Below, piece by piece: positions 1 through 11,689 of a stretch of DNA of 64,000 bases (position 1 is its first letter; every line of letters begins with the position of its first letter). Made by a program: the position numbers and the translations under genes. Source of the stretch: Balanoglossus misakiensis (Eukaryota; Hemichordata). A model generated the notes under the pieces. It was not told the origin of the DNA and searched no databases. It saw only the letters and a program-made list of their open reading frames with translations. The stretch lies in assembly GCA_040954595.2 (NCBI GenBank), contig CM082578.2:558001-622000 (forward strand), read 5' to 3'.

Positions 1-1705
1 GTTAGAACTTTCTGGGCTGATCCTAGTAGCGATGCTGCCAGAAACTGTGCCTTTTGATTGTCCTCCCACCTGTTGATTGTTGCACATGACTCAAAATGCT
101 TCAAGTAATCTCTCCATTGCGTACGACCATCAAATCGATCGGGCGTAATCGATGGTTTTGTAGGAAAGGTAAAACCCCTTTCTTCAAATTGCCTCCTGCC
201 TACAAGGCGGGACTCCCGTTTCAAGGTCGGACGAGGTCGGTCTACTTGCCAGTATTCGGTGTGTTGACCTGGTCCCTTTTCGTCATAGAAGGTGCCGGCC
301 AATTGTTGACTTTCTTCTCGTGGTCGCGTTTGTGATGTGCCTTTTCTATTTGCTTCAGTCGGTCGGACATCACCGTTGTCTGGAGGATGATGAAGGGAGT
401 TGATAGCCCCGTTCATATGATGTTCCTGCCAGTTCTGAGGTTGACGTCCAATATGCTGTGATGGGAGGTACCTTGGAGGTGTGTTGGTTGGGCTGCAGTC
501 TCTGTTTGGCGCGGTGACTCCCTGTCGCTGACCAGGTTGTAGCTGTCCACGTCTGTAGCCCGCGAAATCGTCCTCCCAAGAGTTCTCGGCGAAATGGGAT
601 GAATGGCCTGCCAACATTGTATGAGGTCGTCGTTCATCCGGTTGTAAAGAGGGGATATTTTTTTCCGTTCTTTCGTTTACAGGCAGGCGGCAACTACCTG
701 TTGTTGGCCGTTCAAGGCGGCGTTTTTGCCCCCCGCTAAGAGCATACATTGGCTCCGTCGACCCTGTGTGGCGTTGTGGTTGGACGTCCACCACCTGGGA
801 CATATAGTATTTCTTGATGCGGCCGGACTGTTCCAACCACGATCTGCTGTCCGACCATTTGTTGGTAATGCAGGTGTACGTGCAACATTGGCTGGTAGAG
901 GGTATCGTTGTTCGGAAGGAAGACAGATTAAATTGGGGCCAAACAACTGTTGGTCAGAGTTTTCGTATGGTGTACTCTGAGTCCAAAGCTGTTCATGCCT
1001 ACCTACATAGTGGTCTGCTTCTTCAAGAGAAAAGTGGGCGTTGTCGGCTTTTCTCTTTGGTCTGGCTCCCTGTTGAATTTGTCTATCACTCGCCGTTGGG
1101 ATGTATAAGGCGTCGCGAACTGTTCCCCTTTGTTGCGCTGCAACTTGTTGATGATGAGTTCCGTCGTCCTCATAAAGTTGTTGCTCACTGAACGTTGCTT
1201 CCGAAACTGCGTGTCGAGTACGAGTTTGACTGCTTGTTTGATGTACGGGCATGTCGTCGCCCGTCGGCTGTGCAGCTTTTTCGGTTTCGTCTGTGTGAGA
1301 CGTAGTTTCTTCGTGCGTCGGCGCCCTTGCGTCGTGGCTGACAACAGCACCCGTTGATTCTGTTCCAATAGGGACGTGACAATCAATGTCGGTCTCTATT
1401 TTAGGAGGTTGAATATCTCTGTCAAAGTCTGTTGCGTCGTTCTGCTGGCCCAGGCCTTTACGAATGCTGCCCTTGACCGCATCGAAAACCCACCTCAAGG
1501 TTCCCAACGGTCGGCGCCCTGGTGTGGAGAAATTGCCGGAGTCGTACCCGCTTTCTCGGTGTGGACTCTGGTCTGAGGCGGTCGGGGTTGCAGGTTGTTC
1601 CCGCGACGATTGTAACCTCGGTTGGAAGGAGATGACATCGTCGGTACTGTCGGTTGGAGGCTCGATGTCGGCCAACGTCTCTCCGGTCGCAATCTCCGTT
1701 GCCAT
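1..1705 (-). pseudogene. Gypsy gag, frame-broken
   Basis: The first open stretch (ATG at 1705, stop at 677-679, about 342 aa) is rich in Gln, Ser, Thr and Pro and has no catalytic motif. The same frame continues from 637 to 413. A different frame, open from about 169 to the window edge, encodes the recognisable capsid part: a PSITPDRFDG stretch followed by WRDYLKHFESCATINRW, the usual start of a Gypsy capsid. Reading all of this as one Gag needs at least one stop and one or two frame changes. It is therefore a decayed copy, or the capsid is reached by a mechanism I cannot see. The leader between PBS and ATG is about 120 nt. Confidence 0.65.
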
Positions 1706-1827
1706 TTCCAATAAATCACGGTGTGGTAAACCGCAATGTGCGATGCGTTGTCCTACCAGACAACGAAATCTAGTTGCGTCTCTGTAATTACCTGAAGGAG
1801 GTTGAGGTTTCTCTCAGCACGACAATC

Positions 1828-1845
1828 ATCCCACCGCTGCCACCA
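1828..1845 (-). other. Primer-binding site, tRNA-Leu type
   Basis: On the minus strand this reads TGGTGGCAGCGGTGGGAT, complementary to the 3' end (including CCA) of a metazoan tRNA-Leu of the AAG/TAG class. It lies one base inside the LTR end. The same 18-mer serves the unrelated element at 31374. Confidence 0.9.
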
Positions 1846-1846
1846 A

Positions 1847-2387
1847 TGTAACAGTCGCTCCTCACTGGATCGGAGAACTGCTAAGTTTTTCTCTCAGATT
1901 AACGAATAATTGGGTTCGTGTCACACTATGAGAGAGAGTGGTACTATCCGTGGGCTTAACGACCCACAGTCCACAAGAACATCAACATCGATACAACGAA
2001 ATACTTTTAGAACTACAACAGTTCAACTTTATTACGAAGATATCGTATAAGCGCACATCAAAAGGGCTGCTTACCACACGGTCTGTCTCTAACGAAGTCT
2101 TGGGCCACACTGACTGAAAACCCTCAAAACTAGGCTAACTACCAACTTTTGATTTGCATATTTCGCGCCGTTTCTGGTAGTAATTAAAATAATAATAGCT
2201 GACACGAAATGCGGGTCCTTGTCGTCTAGAACATGACTTAATATCGCATGTCGAGACCTATTTCGAATATAATGTGTTCGACCTACAAATGCTGAGTATA
2301 TCAAAGAGATGTATGTCTACCACGTGGAGGTAGACGGCTCTGTCAATCAAAAGTTATATCACCATGGTGACCGACCGTTCCGTCACA
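1847..2387 (-). repeat. 5' LTR of the Gypsy element (541 bp)
   Basis: The ends are TGT...ACA with a PBS on the inner side. The outer edge was set where the sequence switches to the macro-repeat (GTATGTTAAAAC at 2388). The partner LTR is outside the window. Confidence 0.8.
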
Positions 2388-2740
2388 GTATGTTAAAACT
2401 TTCGACCACTCCAAAAATGTAGAGATATTGACGGAATTCAAGAAAAAATAGCCATTTTGGCCATATTTTGACAAAAATGGTAAATTTTTAAAAAATCATA
2501 AAAAATTAACTCTTTTCTTCATTTTCGGAAATATTATGGAGCATAAAGTGTCGTTCTCTTGTAAAAAGTGCTGCAAATTCCAGAAAAGGCGGTATAATTT
2601 GAATCACCCAAGACAAAATTACCATTTTCGACTTTTTTTCGAAAAATTGTCTTTTTTACAAAATAAATAAGAATAAATTCTTTTCTTAGTTTCAAACGGG
2701 TAGAGATACTTTCCACACGGGTTTTCTAACATTAAATTCC
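2388..2740 (+). repeat. AT-rich block of the macro-repeat
   Basis: Near-identical to 6110-6460, and inverted at about 30790-31150 and 42280-42650. It has runs such as AAAAATGGTAAATTTTTAAAA and no coding potential. It is cut on its left by the Gypsy LTR. Confidence 0.8.
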
Positions 2741-4262
2741 CGTTCATCAACTCAGATTTCCTACAGCATAAGTCGGCTAAAACCCTGACACTCTAGAGCA
2801 GAAACAGTTGCACACTGGTAACGTTGAACAAGTCGATTTTTCTACGGCCTGGCTCGGCTAAATCTCCGTCACAATATGACAGACACTAGCGTACGTTAGC
2901 AACGGTGATCAAGTCAGATTTTCTACGGCATGGCTTGGATAAAGCCCCGGCACTCTAGAGCAGAAACACGCGTACAGAGACCACGCTGATCAAGTCTGAT
3001 CTCCTAAGGCTTGGCTCGACTAAAACCCCGGCACACTATGACAGACACTAGCGTTCGTTAGCAACGTTGATCAAGTCAGATTTCCTACGGCATGGCTTGG
3101 CTAAATCCCTGGCACTCTAGAGCAGAAACACGCGTACAGAGACCACGTTGATCTACTCACATTTCCTTCGGCCTGGCACGGCTGATGCCCCGGCACTATA
3201 TATAGGACACAGACTGGCGTAAGTTAACAACGGTAATCACGTCGGGTTTCCTACGGCCTGGCTCAGCTGAAGCCCCGGCACTCTAGAGCAGAAACAGGCG
3301 TACATTGGCCACGTTGATCAAGTCAGATTTCCTACGGCGTGACTCAGCTGGTGCACCGGCCCTATATGACACAGACTGGCGTAAGTTATCAACGGTGATT
3401 ACGTCGGATTTCCTACGGCCTGGTTTAGCTGAAGCCCCGGCAATTTAGAGCGGAAACACGCGTACATTGACCACGATGATCAAGTCAGATCTCCTACGGC
3501 CTGGCTCGACTAAAACCCCGGCACACCATGACAGACACTAGCGTTCGTTAGCAACGGGGATCAAGTCGGATTTCCTTCGGCCTGGCACGGCTGACGCCCC
3601 GGTACTATATATAGGACACAGACTGGCGTAAGTTAACAACGGTAATCACGTCGGGTTTCCTACGGCCTGGCTCAGCTGAAGCCCCAGCACTCTAGAGCAG
3701 AAACAGGCGTACATTGACCACGTTGATCAAGTCAGATCTCCTACGGCCTGGCTCGACTAAAACCCCGGCACACCATGACAGACACTAGCGTTCGTTAGCA
3801 ACGGTGATCAAGTCGGATTTCCTTCGGCCTGGCTTCGCAAAAGACACGACACTCTAGTACAAAGACGTTGGCTAAGTCGGGCAAACCGAAGAGGGAAAGT
3901 CACAGCGGGTCAACAATCGACATTTGTTCGGGTAGGACTGCATTATTGCCTATCAATTTATAGAAAAAGCCCGAATTTAACCAGGGCGTTTCAAACACCG
4001 ACGTTAGTTGGGGGCACGGCCTGCAGTACTGTCGGGTAAGCTGACATCGGCGTACCGCATATAATGTAGGGGGGACAGAACGGTTCAATACTACATTTAT
4101 TAGATATCAGCTAATTTTGGACAATCATCTAAAATCTAAATCATGTTTTCATATTTGGATATCTGATGATGTATGAAATGTCCATTACATGTAAAAATGG
4201 TGCTGATTATAAAAAATGCACTCTGAATGAGCTGATTTAATACAAAATTGCGTTTATTGAAT
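2741..4262 (+). repeat. Macro-repeat unit 1 (81-bp array plus unique block)
   Basis: About 13 diverged monomers of ~81 bp (2741-3860), each with a TTCCTACGGC core and, often in alternation, CACTCTAGAGCAGAAACA or a GACAGACACTAGCG/GGACACAGACTGGCG module. A single-copy block follows (about 3861-4260) with a short G tract and ATATCAGCTAATTTTGG. The AT-rich block that should come next is missing here: the sequence jumps from GCGTTTATT straight to the next array. No gene seen. Confidence 0.85.
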
Positions 4263-6465
4263 TCCCGTTTATCAACTCAGATTTCCTACAGCATAAGTCG
4301 GCTAAAACCCTGACACTCTAGAGCAGAAACAGTTGCACACTGGTAACGTTGAACAAGTCGATTTTTCTACGGCCTGGCTCAGCTAAATCTCCGTCACAAT
4401 ATGACAGACACTAGCGTACGTTAGCAACGGTGATCAAGTCAGATTTTCTACGGCATTGCTTAGATAAAGCCCCGGCACTCTAGAGCAGAAACACGCGTAC
4501 AGAGACCACGTTGATCAAGTCTGATCTCCTACGGCTTGGCTCGACTAAAACCCCGGTACACTATGACAGACACTAGCGTTCGTTAGCAAAGTTGATCAAG
4601 TCAGATTTCCTACGGCATGGCTTGGCTAAAGCCCTGGCACTCTAGAGCAGAAACACGCGTACAGAGACCACGTTGATCTACTCACATTTCCTTCGGCCTG
4701 GCACGGCTGATGCCCCGGCACTATATATAGGACACAGACTGGCGTAAGTTAACAACGGTAATCACGTCGGGTTTCCTACGGCCTGGCTCAGCTGAAGCCC
4801 CGGCACTCTAGAGCAGAAACAGGCGTAAATTGACCACGTTGATCAAGTCAGATTTCCTACGGCGTGACTCGGCTGGTGCACCGGCTCTATATATAGGACA
4901 CAGACTGGTGTAAGTTAACACGGTAATCACGTCGGGTTTCCTACGGCCTGGCTCAGCTGAAGCCCCGGCACTCTAGAGCAGAAACAAGCGTACATTGACG
5001 ACGTTGATCAAGTCAGATTTCCTACGGCGTGACTCGGCTGGTGCACCGGCTCTATATGACACAGACTGGCGTAAGTTATCAACGGTGATTACGTCGGATT
5101 TCCTACGGCCTGGTTTAGCTGAAGCCCCGGCACTTTAGAGCGGAAACACGCGTACATTGACCACGATGATCAAGTCTGATCTCCTACGGCCTGGCTCGAC
5201 TAAAACCCCGGCACACCATGACAGACACTGGCGTTCGTTAGCAACGGTGATCAAGTCGGATTTCCTTCGGCCTGGCTCTGCAAAGGACCCGACACTCTAG
5301 TACAAAGACGTTGGCTAAGTCGGGCAAACCGAAGAGGGAAAGTCACAGCGGGTTGTTCGGGTAGGACTGCATTATTGCCTGTCAATTTATAGAGAAAGCC
5401 CGAATTTAAACAGGGCGTTTCAAACACCGACGTTAGTTGGGGGCACGGCCTGCAGTACTGTCGGGTAAGCTGACATCGGCGTACCGCATATAATGTAAGG
5501 GGGGGGGGCAAACAGAACGGTTCAATACTACATTTATTAGATATCAGATAATTTTGGACAATCATCTAAAATCTAAATCATTTTTTCATATTTGGATATC
5601 TGATGATGTATGAAATGTCCATAAAATGGTGCTGATTCTAAAAAATGCACTCTGAATGAGCTGATTTAATACAAAATTGCGTTTTATTCATTTTTGCACA
5701 AAAAAGGTTATTTATAGGCAAAACTTCATTATTTTTTTAATTCGGTGACCTGATCATATATAAACAATTGCCTGTATGTTAAACGTTTTTATGACTCTTA
5801 AAAGCAGTGACACTGGCGGCATTCAAGACAAAATAACCATTTTAGCCACATTTTGGTCAAAAATGGTAAATTTTTGAAAATTACGAAAAATAACTGTTTT
5901 CTACATTTTCGGTAATCTGATGGAGTACAGAATGCCCTTATGTATATATCGATACAAATTCCACAAAAGACAGTCTAATTTGGCTCACTGCAGACAAAAT
6001 TGCATGTTATGAAATTTTGCTTGAAAATGTCATTTTTAGAAAAAAAAATAAAAAAAGCTTTAACTGTTCTTCGAATTCGGTGCCCTGATTATATATGACA
6101 TGTTGATTGTATGTTAAAACTTTCGACCACTCCAAAAATGCAGAGATATTTACGGAATTCAAGAAAAAAAGGTCATTTTGGCCATATTTTGACAAAAATG
6201 GTAAATTTTTAAAAAATCATAAAAAATTAACTCTTTTCTTCATTTTCGGAAATATTATGGAGCATGAAGTGTCGTTCTCTTGTAAAAAGAGCTGCAAATT
6301 CCGGCAAAGGCGGTATAATTTGAATCACCCAAGACAAAATTACCATTTTTGACTTTTTTTCAAAAAATTGTCTTTTTTACAAAATAAATAAGAATACATT
6401 CTTTTCTTAGTTTCAAACGAGTTGAGATACTTTCCACACGGGTTTTCTAACATTGAATTCCGGCT
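4263..6465 (+). repeat. Macro-repeat unit 2 (complete, about 2.2 kb)
   Basis: This is the full order: 81-bp array (4263-5290), block with a longer G run near 5501-5508, then an AT-rich part (5690-6460) of two related subrepeats. Small open frames here recur in every copy and have no codon structure of their own. I see no gene. Confidence 0.85.
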
Positions 6466-6700
6466 CATCAACTCAGATTTCCTACAGCATAAGTCGGCTA
6501 AAACCCTGACACTCTAGAGCAGAAACAGTTGCACACTGGTAACGTTGAACAAGTCGATTTTTCTCAGCCTGGCTCGGCTAACTCTCCGTCACAATATGAC
6601 AGACACTAGCGTACGTTAGCAACGGTGATCAAGTCAGATTTTCTATGGCTTGGCTCGACTAAAACCCCGGCACACTATGACAGACACTAGCGTTCGTTAG
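6466..6700 (+). repeat. Start of macro-repeat unit 3
   Basis: About three 81-bp monomers, ending at GCGTTCGTTAG, where the foldback element begins. The same junction occurs inverted at 30470/30471. Confidence 0.8.
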
Positions 6701-7843
6701 CTGCATCACCCCAATATGTAATAATTAACCCAATATGTAATACTAACCCAATATGTAATAACACTTAACCCAATATGTAACACTAACCCTATATGTAATA
6801 AACGTTAACCCAATATGTAATAACACCTTAACCCAATATGTAATAACACTGCCCTAATGTATTTTAATGCTAAGCTAAATGAAATACACCAAATCAATAT
6901 GAAATTATATCTGTATATGAATTGGAATCCTTACTAAACATTTTTGAAACTAAAATCAGTGTTTTTCATTAACCCAATATGTAATAATGGTGGCTTGTAT
7001 TTTTTATACGAAGAAAGGGGGGGGGGGGGGTATATTTGTCTTTCTGGGAAAAGACCATAATATTATTTCATCAATTTTCAATAGAGGTGGTGATAGAGGG
7101 GGAAACCCTATTGATTAACATACTTCCCGCTTAACTCAACGAATTACTTGCAAGTTCCGGTAGCATTTGATAGTCCTCGTAAAGTTAACATAGTGATACA
7201 CATGCGTACACAACTTGATTTCACTACTTTTATAAAGACTTGAGTTTTACTTCAACTCTATTGGGTTAATATAATTCAAACACATTAGGGCAGTGTTATT
7301 ACATATTGGGTTAAAGTGTTATTACATATAGGGTTAGCATTACATATTGGGTTAAGGTGTTCTTACATATTGGGTTAGTATTACATATTGGGTTAAAGTG
7401 TTATTACATATTGAGTTAGTGTTACATATTGGTTTAAGTGGTATTACATATTGGGTTAGTGTTACATATTGTGTTAAAGTTTATTACATACAGGGTTAAA
7501 GTTTATTACATATAGGGTTAACTAATAACGTTTTTTTCATGTAGAATTAACGTTATTTCATGTAGAAATAAAGTTTATTAGATATAGGGTTAACTAATAA
7601 CGTATTTTTTCATGTAGAATTAACGTTATTTCATGTAAAATTCAAGTCTATAACATATAGGGTTAACGCTTATTACATATGCAGCTAGCTGATAACGTTT
7701 ATTACATGTAGAATTAAAGTTTATTACATATTGGGTTAAGTGTTATTACAAATTGGGTTAGTATTACATATTGGGTTAAGTGTTATTACATATTGGGTTT
7801 GTATTACACATTGGGTTAATTATTACATATTGGGGTGATACAG
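6701..7843. mobile_element. Foldback element with subrepeat-built inverted arms
   Basis: The ends are inverted copies beginning CTGYATCACCCCAATATG. The left arm (6701-6863) and the longer right arm (7282-7843) are made of degenerate ~20-bp subrepeats of AACCCAATATGTAATAACACTT in opposite orientation. The middle (6864-7281) is unique and holds a 14-nt G run at 7018-7031. There is no transposase. A partial inverted copy lies at 30135-30470. The left flank is the 81-bp repeat and the right flank is a Penelope-like RT gene, so a simple target duplication cannot be read. The superfamily is unknown. Confidence 0.75.
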
Positions 7844-9426
7844 ACGCAGAGGTCGAGGAAAGGCAATTTCTTATCTGATTCTGGTTCTATGGTGAATTGA
7901 ATATGAGGATCTATACTGTTTATATGTTGTGTCAGTGAGTCTACCGCCTGTTCATCTGTATTCACAAAGGTGTCATCCACGTATCGCAGCCACAATGATG
8001 GTGGGTAGGGGGCTGTGGAGATAGCACGGTCTTCAAAGTACTCCATGTATAAGTTCGCTACAATGGGTGACACTGGTGACCCCATTGCAGCTCCATGGGT
8101 TTGTTGGTAGAATGTCCCATCATACACAAAATACGTGGTTTTCAGACAGAACTCCAATAACTTGGTTATTTGTTCTACAGTGAGTTCTGATCGGTTGCTG
8201 AGGGTGTCATCTGTCTTGAGTTTGTTTTGAGTGACTTCTAGTGCTTGGTCTACTGGGACACTAGTGAACAAGGCTGTGACATCATAGGAGACCAGTTTTT
8301 GGCCAGGTGAAATTCGCAGATCTTTCAGCTTGTCTACCAGTTCTTTACTGTTTTTAATACTGTGTACTGTGTTACTGACAAGTGGTGTAAGGACTTCAGC
8401 TAGATGGCGCGCAACGTTGTAAGTGATGCTGCCACAGGTAGACACAATGGGTCGAAGTGGTGCGACTGGTTAGTGTATTTTTGGTGTTCCGTACAGTTTG
8501 GGTGCTTCTTCAGAGTTGGGGTACAGTTTCCAGTATAGTTTGTCACTAATGTTGCCTTCTTTCCTGATATCTCTCAACATGTTAACTAATTTGGTCTTGT
8601 ATCTGGAAGTGGGATCTTTCTTTAGTGTCTTATAGGTGTTGTTGTCAGACAATAGAGTGTTAATTTTCTTTTTATAGTCAGCCATGTTCATCAACACTGT
8701 TGCCCTGCCTTTGTCAGCTGGTAGTACAATGATGGACTCGTCTTTACGTAATATTTGTAGGGCATGTCGCTCTTCCTTCGTTATGTTGGATTTGGATATT
8801 TTGGCCCGCTTTACTACTCGTACCACTTCACTTCTCAACTCAGCTGCTTTGGTTTCTTAGAGCTTACTGCATACTGTCTCTGTACCAGCGATGATCTCAG
8901 CAACTGGTACCTCGGTTGGTGTTATCGCAAAGTTCAGTCCCTTTTTCAGAATGGAGATTTCATTAGCATTTAGCTGTCTGTTGCTCAGATTGACTACCCA
9001 TCTATCTGTGTTTACACTGGTGTTACTCACTGTGTGCTTCTCTTGTTTCTTTTTCCTCAGGTTTTCAAACTTGACCATTTGCCTAGCTTTAGTGTCTTCA
9101 TAGGTGTTACGATGCACCGAGTCTAAGAGTCCCCACACCTACACTTGTTCGTTGGAATTCAGGATGGCGTCAAGTTGCTTTTGATGTTCATCTAGTTTGT
9201 CCCCCAGTTTTATGATGGTATATGTGCACTGGCGAATGCGGACATTAATGAGTTGTTTCTCAGCTTTGGCCACGATCTTGTCAGCTTGTTTTCCGGTAAC
9301 GTTAGAGTTGAGCTTTATGCTGGTCGGCGTGATGTTTTGCCGAAAACAACGGACGTTGAACTTCTTGTGGTTTTCCCATCGTACGATCTTTCCGCCTGTT
9401 GCTGAGACATCAACGCTGAATAATTA
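7844..9426 (-). pseudogene. Penelope-like element reverse transcriptase, 3'-truncated
   Basis: One frame stays open from about 9426 to 7844 apart from three stops, at 9139-9141, 8857-8859 and 8470-8472. The N-terminal part has LNANEISILKKGLNFAITP, then DESIIVLPADKGRATV and APKLYGTPKIH. The RT core follows with YDVTALFTSVP, QQTHGAAMGSPVSPIVAN and RYVDDTF (the catalytic DD), and ends at LPFLDLCV. These are hallmarks of Penelope-like RTs, which copy the element's RNA at a nicked target. The C-terminal GIY-YIG endonuclease normally following is absent because the foldback element abuts here. GGATCGAAACGTCG near 9460 resembles Penelope terminal sequence. Three stops and no endonuclease mean it is dead. 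Confidence 0.85.
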
Positions 9427-9516
9427 ACACCATTGCGTGATCAAGCTCCGTTGTAGTCGGATCGAAACGTCGCACTGTTTCAAAAATACTGTTCCAAAGT
9501 GACTATATTTCACTAT

Positions 9517-10732
9517 CTACTTCGATTCTTGGAACCATGAACAATATATTTTCCATGAAGAGTACACAGTGGACAAATCCATTATGGATGAAAGACGAAC
9601 AGAATCTAACGCCTTTTGACGTAATTCAACTGTAGACTGTGAAGAAACAGAACCAGACGCATATGAGGTCACTGAACAATCAGAGTCGGCTTCGCTATCA
9701 ACAGCAACAGCAACTCGCTTGGAATCCTCCTCAGATTCATTGGAGGACACTGGACGCTTAGCAGAAAAAGTGGAAATCATTTCCAAAGATGAAAAGGATG
9801 ACCTTGGACTAAAAAAAATCCGAATTCTGTTGCTGCCCTTCCTCGACCTCCATCGCAACACTTTGTACACTACCTGAAGTCTGTACCTGGTCACCCTGAC
9901 CAGGCGTAATTTCGTCTGAAAAAACAGAACACTCAGCACCTGGGACAGAATCTTCACAAACGTGCTCTGCAGACGACTTCCCCAGAGCCGTATTGACCGC
10001 CGCCGCCACAATATCATCAACTATTTTATTTACCACTTCCACGCTAGGGGACAGAGCGGCTTCCGACGTCGGTAGCCAAGACTTCGTCAGGGACACTCTA
10101 TTGGCAAATGAAATTTCTAAACACATGGCCCTCCCCCCACAAACGGAACACTTCACATCAAAGGTACATTTATTCACATGGTGGCCCAACTGACCACACC
10201 GGAAGCAATTAATGTTACTACATTCCTTGGCCAGGTGCCCCACCTAGCCACATCTAACACAGGTACGTGGCTGTCCAGGATAGGACAGCCACACGTTGCG
10301 CGTACCAATCCTGATCGTCGAAGGGATGTTTTTTTTCAACCGCACACGCTACTGCCTCGTACCATTGTACACCGAAGGCTCCTCCCTGAAAACACACTTC
10401 CTGCCTGCCAGGACCGTCCCGTACCCAGACAAAATCCGCTGGACAAAATTGTCGTCTAACTCATTATCAATATACAAGGCAGTCAGCGTAACAACATCAG
10501 AACTATAAGTCTGAGTTTCGAACTCTTTCGCACCCCTCAAGACGTCTTCAAACTGACGTCTAAAAGACAATGTCCTAAACGTTACATCTACACATCGACC
10601 CGGCAATCTTTGGACCGCCTGCAGATGGGTCTCTGCACACACACCCGCCTCACGCAATAACTCAAAAATCCTACCCGACCCACTCACACCCTCCCGAAAC
10701 TTCAACAACAAGGTGCGGTCTTTACGCACCAT
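9517..10732 (-). pseudogene. ORF1 (zinc-knuckle Gag-like) of a Tx1/Keno-like non-LTR retrotransposon
   Basis: The ATG at 10732 opens a frame whose N-terminal ~128 residues include ELLREAG and FRRQFEDVLRG. In-frame stops lie at 10349-10351 and 10244-10246. The frame then encodes a row of CCHC knuckles, CVRCGxVGHLAKEC and CFRCGQLGHHVNKC, plus the start of a third (CSVCGG). Near 9820 it shifts into a frame that encodes a Ser/Glu-rich tail to 9517. A nucleic-acid-binding protein with tandem knuckles fits ORF1 of L1/Tx1-group elements. The ORF2 with RT and endonuclease is missing; the Penelope relic follows instead. The U2 fragment just upstream suggests a Keno-type lineage, which is inference. 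Confidence 0.55.
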
Positions 10733-10928
10733 ACTGAAGCGAAAATCAAAAAATCAAAAACGACAAAGAAAAATGAGAAGCTAAAAAAGAAGCAACTCAC
10801 GCTCGCGTCCACCTGGCTGATACCAAAAGAAAAGAAGAAACGAAGCTCCACGAGGACGTCGAACGATGAAAAAACCACCTGTAGAAATACTCTTCTTGGA
10901 TTGGATATAACACACCAGTAACAACCAA

Positions 10929-10957
10929 TGATCTTAGCCAAAAGGCCGAGAAGCGAT
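10929..10957 (-). ncRNA. U2 snRNA 5' fragment (nt 1-29)
   Basis: The minus strand matches the first 29 nt of U2 snRNA as I know it, starting ATCGCTTCTCGG and ending GGCTAAGATCA. After that it diverges to TTGGTTGTTACT instead of the U2 branch-site recognition region, so it is not a working U2 gene. The ORF1 pseudogene begins about 200 nt downstream in the same orientation. Either a U2-targeting retrotransposon sits in a U2 gene, or the piece was added by template switching during reverse transcription. Confidence 0.7.
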
Positions 10958-11065
10958 ACTGGCCGTCGGGCCGGAACTCTGGACGGTATCAAGCTCAACA
11001 AAACTTTATGTATGGTTTGGTCGATAGGTTGCTCATTAATCAAGGTCGCATGTTTTATATTTTTA
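10958..11065. other. Short flank between U2 fragment and the DIRS-type element
   Basis: If the U2 piece marks a former U2 gene, this would be its promoter side. I cannot identify a proximal sequence element by eye. It ends in an AT-rich stretch just before the A repeat at 11066. Confidence 0.35.
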
Positions 11066-11182
11066 CTATCTACACTGCGTAGTGATTGGTTGAGTGAATA
11101 TGAATATTCATAGGATACCTATATATAATTGGAGTGCGCATACACCCAGCTGTCACATCACATCGAACGGTGCATGGATAAC
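11066..11182 (+). repeat. A1 repeat of the outer DIRS-type element
   Basis: About 117 bp, matching A2 at 13313-13429 with a handful of differences. It starts CTATCTACACTGCGTAGTG. It holds the TATA-like box and so probably the promoter. Confidence 0.75.
11120..11129 (+). promoter_or_regulatory. TATA-like box
   Basis: TATATATAAT lies about 90 nt ahead of the leader-exon ATG at 11215 and is repeated in A2, as expected of a promoter carried by a terminal repeat. Prediction from sequence only. Confidence 0.4.
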
Positions 11183-11214
11183 TAGAGAGCAGACCCTACT
11201 CCTCGCGGTACAGC

Positions 11215-11418
11215 ATGCAGTCTACTTCACAACCTGTAGTGCAGGGTACTTCACAACTACAAGCACAGTAGCCAAAACCTCTGCAAAAGGGTGGTAACCA
11301 ACTACCAAGACGTGTGAGTGTACCAAGCGGTGTAATGGGTTCTGTGTCGGGTTCTACCTCTCAGGCAACTTGGCCTACCCAGGCTGCTGAGTTGAGACCG
11401 CCACCTCAAAACAAGGCG
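11215..11418 (+). pseudogene. Leader exon of the outer DIRS-type element
   Basis: The ATG at 11215 begins a 68-codon Ser/Gln/Pro-rich frame that ends exactly in phase 0 at GCG|GTAAGT, a good splice donor. One in-frame TAG at 11269-11271 breaks it. In length, composition and position it matches the leader exon of the inner element (70 codons, phase 0, CAG|GTGAGA). I take it as the N-terminal Gag exon. No product is likely now. Confidence 0.5.
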
Positions 11419-11689
11419 GTAAGTTGTTTTTCTGTGTTTGCAGTGCGATATTTATTCATATGAATTTTGTCATAGTGTACTTCAAGTTGAGTATGAAGAT
11501 TTGAAAAAAGCGGTTTGGTTAGCTTTTGTACATGTGTGTTGGTACAAAAATTATGCGATAATTTATGGTAAGTATTTGAAAGGAAATCTGTGACGAGTTT
11601 ATGACTTGTGAATAGGTGATTACACAGGTGTGTACGTTTTCTGTATTGAAGTGGTTTGTCCTGTTGAGAGACATGAAGTATATAAGTTT

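Larger units (their letters stand above)
1..2387 (-). mobile_element. Ty3/Gypsy LTR retrotransposon, 5' part only
   Basis: Read on the minus strand, the order is 5' LTR, an 18-nt primer-binding site complementary to tRNA-Leu, a short leader and a gag region that runs off the left edge. The LTR starts TGTGACGG and ends CTGTTACA. To its right the sequence at once becomes the AT-rich macro-repeat otherwise seen unbroken near 6107-6130, so the element inserted into that repeat. The other flank, pol and the 3' LTR lie outside the window, so the target duplication cannot be checked. Confidence 0.85.

Noticed and set aside
726-1787. Plus-strand frames opposite the Gypsy gag
   Set aside because: Shadows of the minus-strand gag frame, with no plausible protein features.
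6703-7843. Telomere-like repeat
   Set aside because: The ~20-bp AACCCAATATGTAATAACACTT unit is too long and is arranged as inverted arms with defined ends, not as a short telomeric motif.
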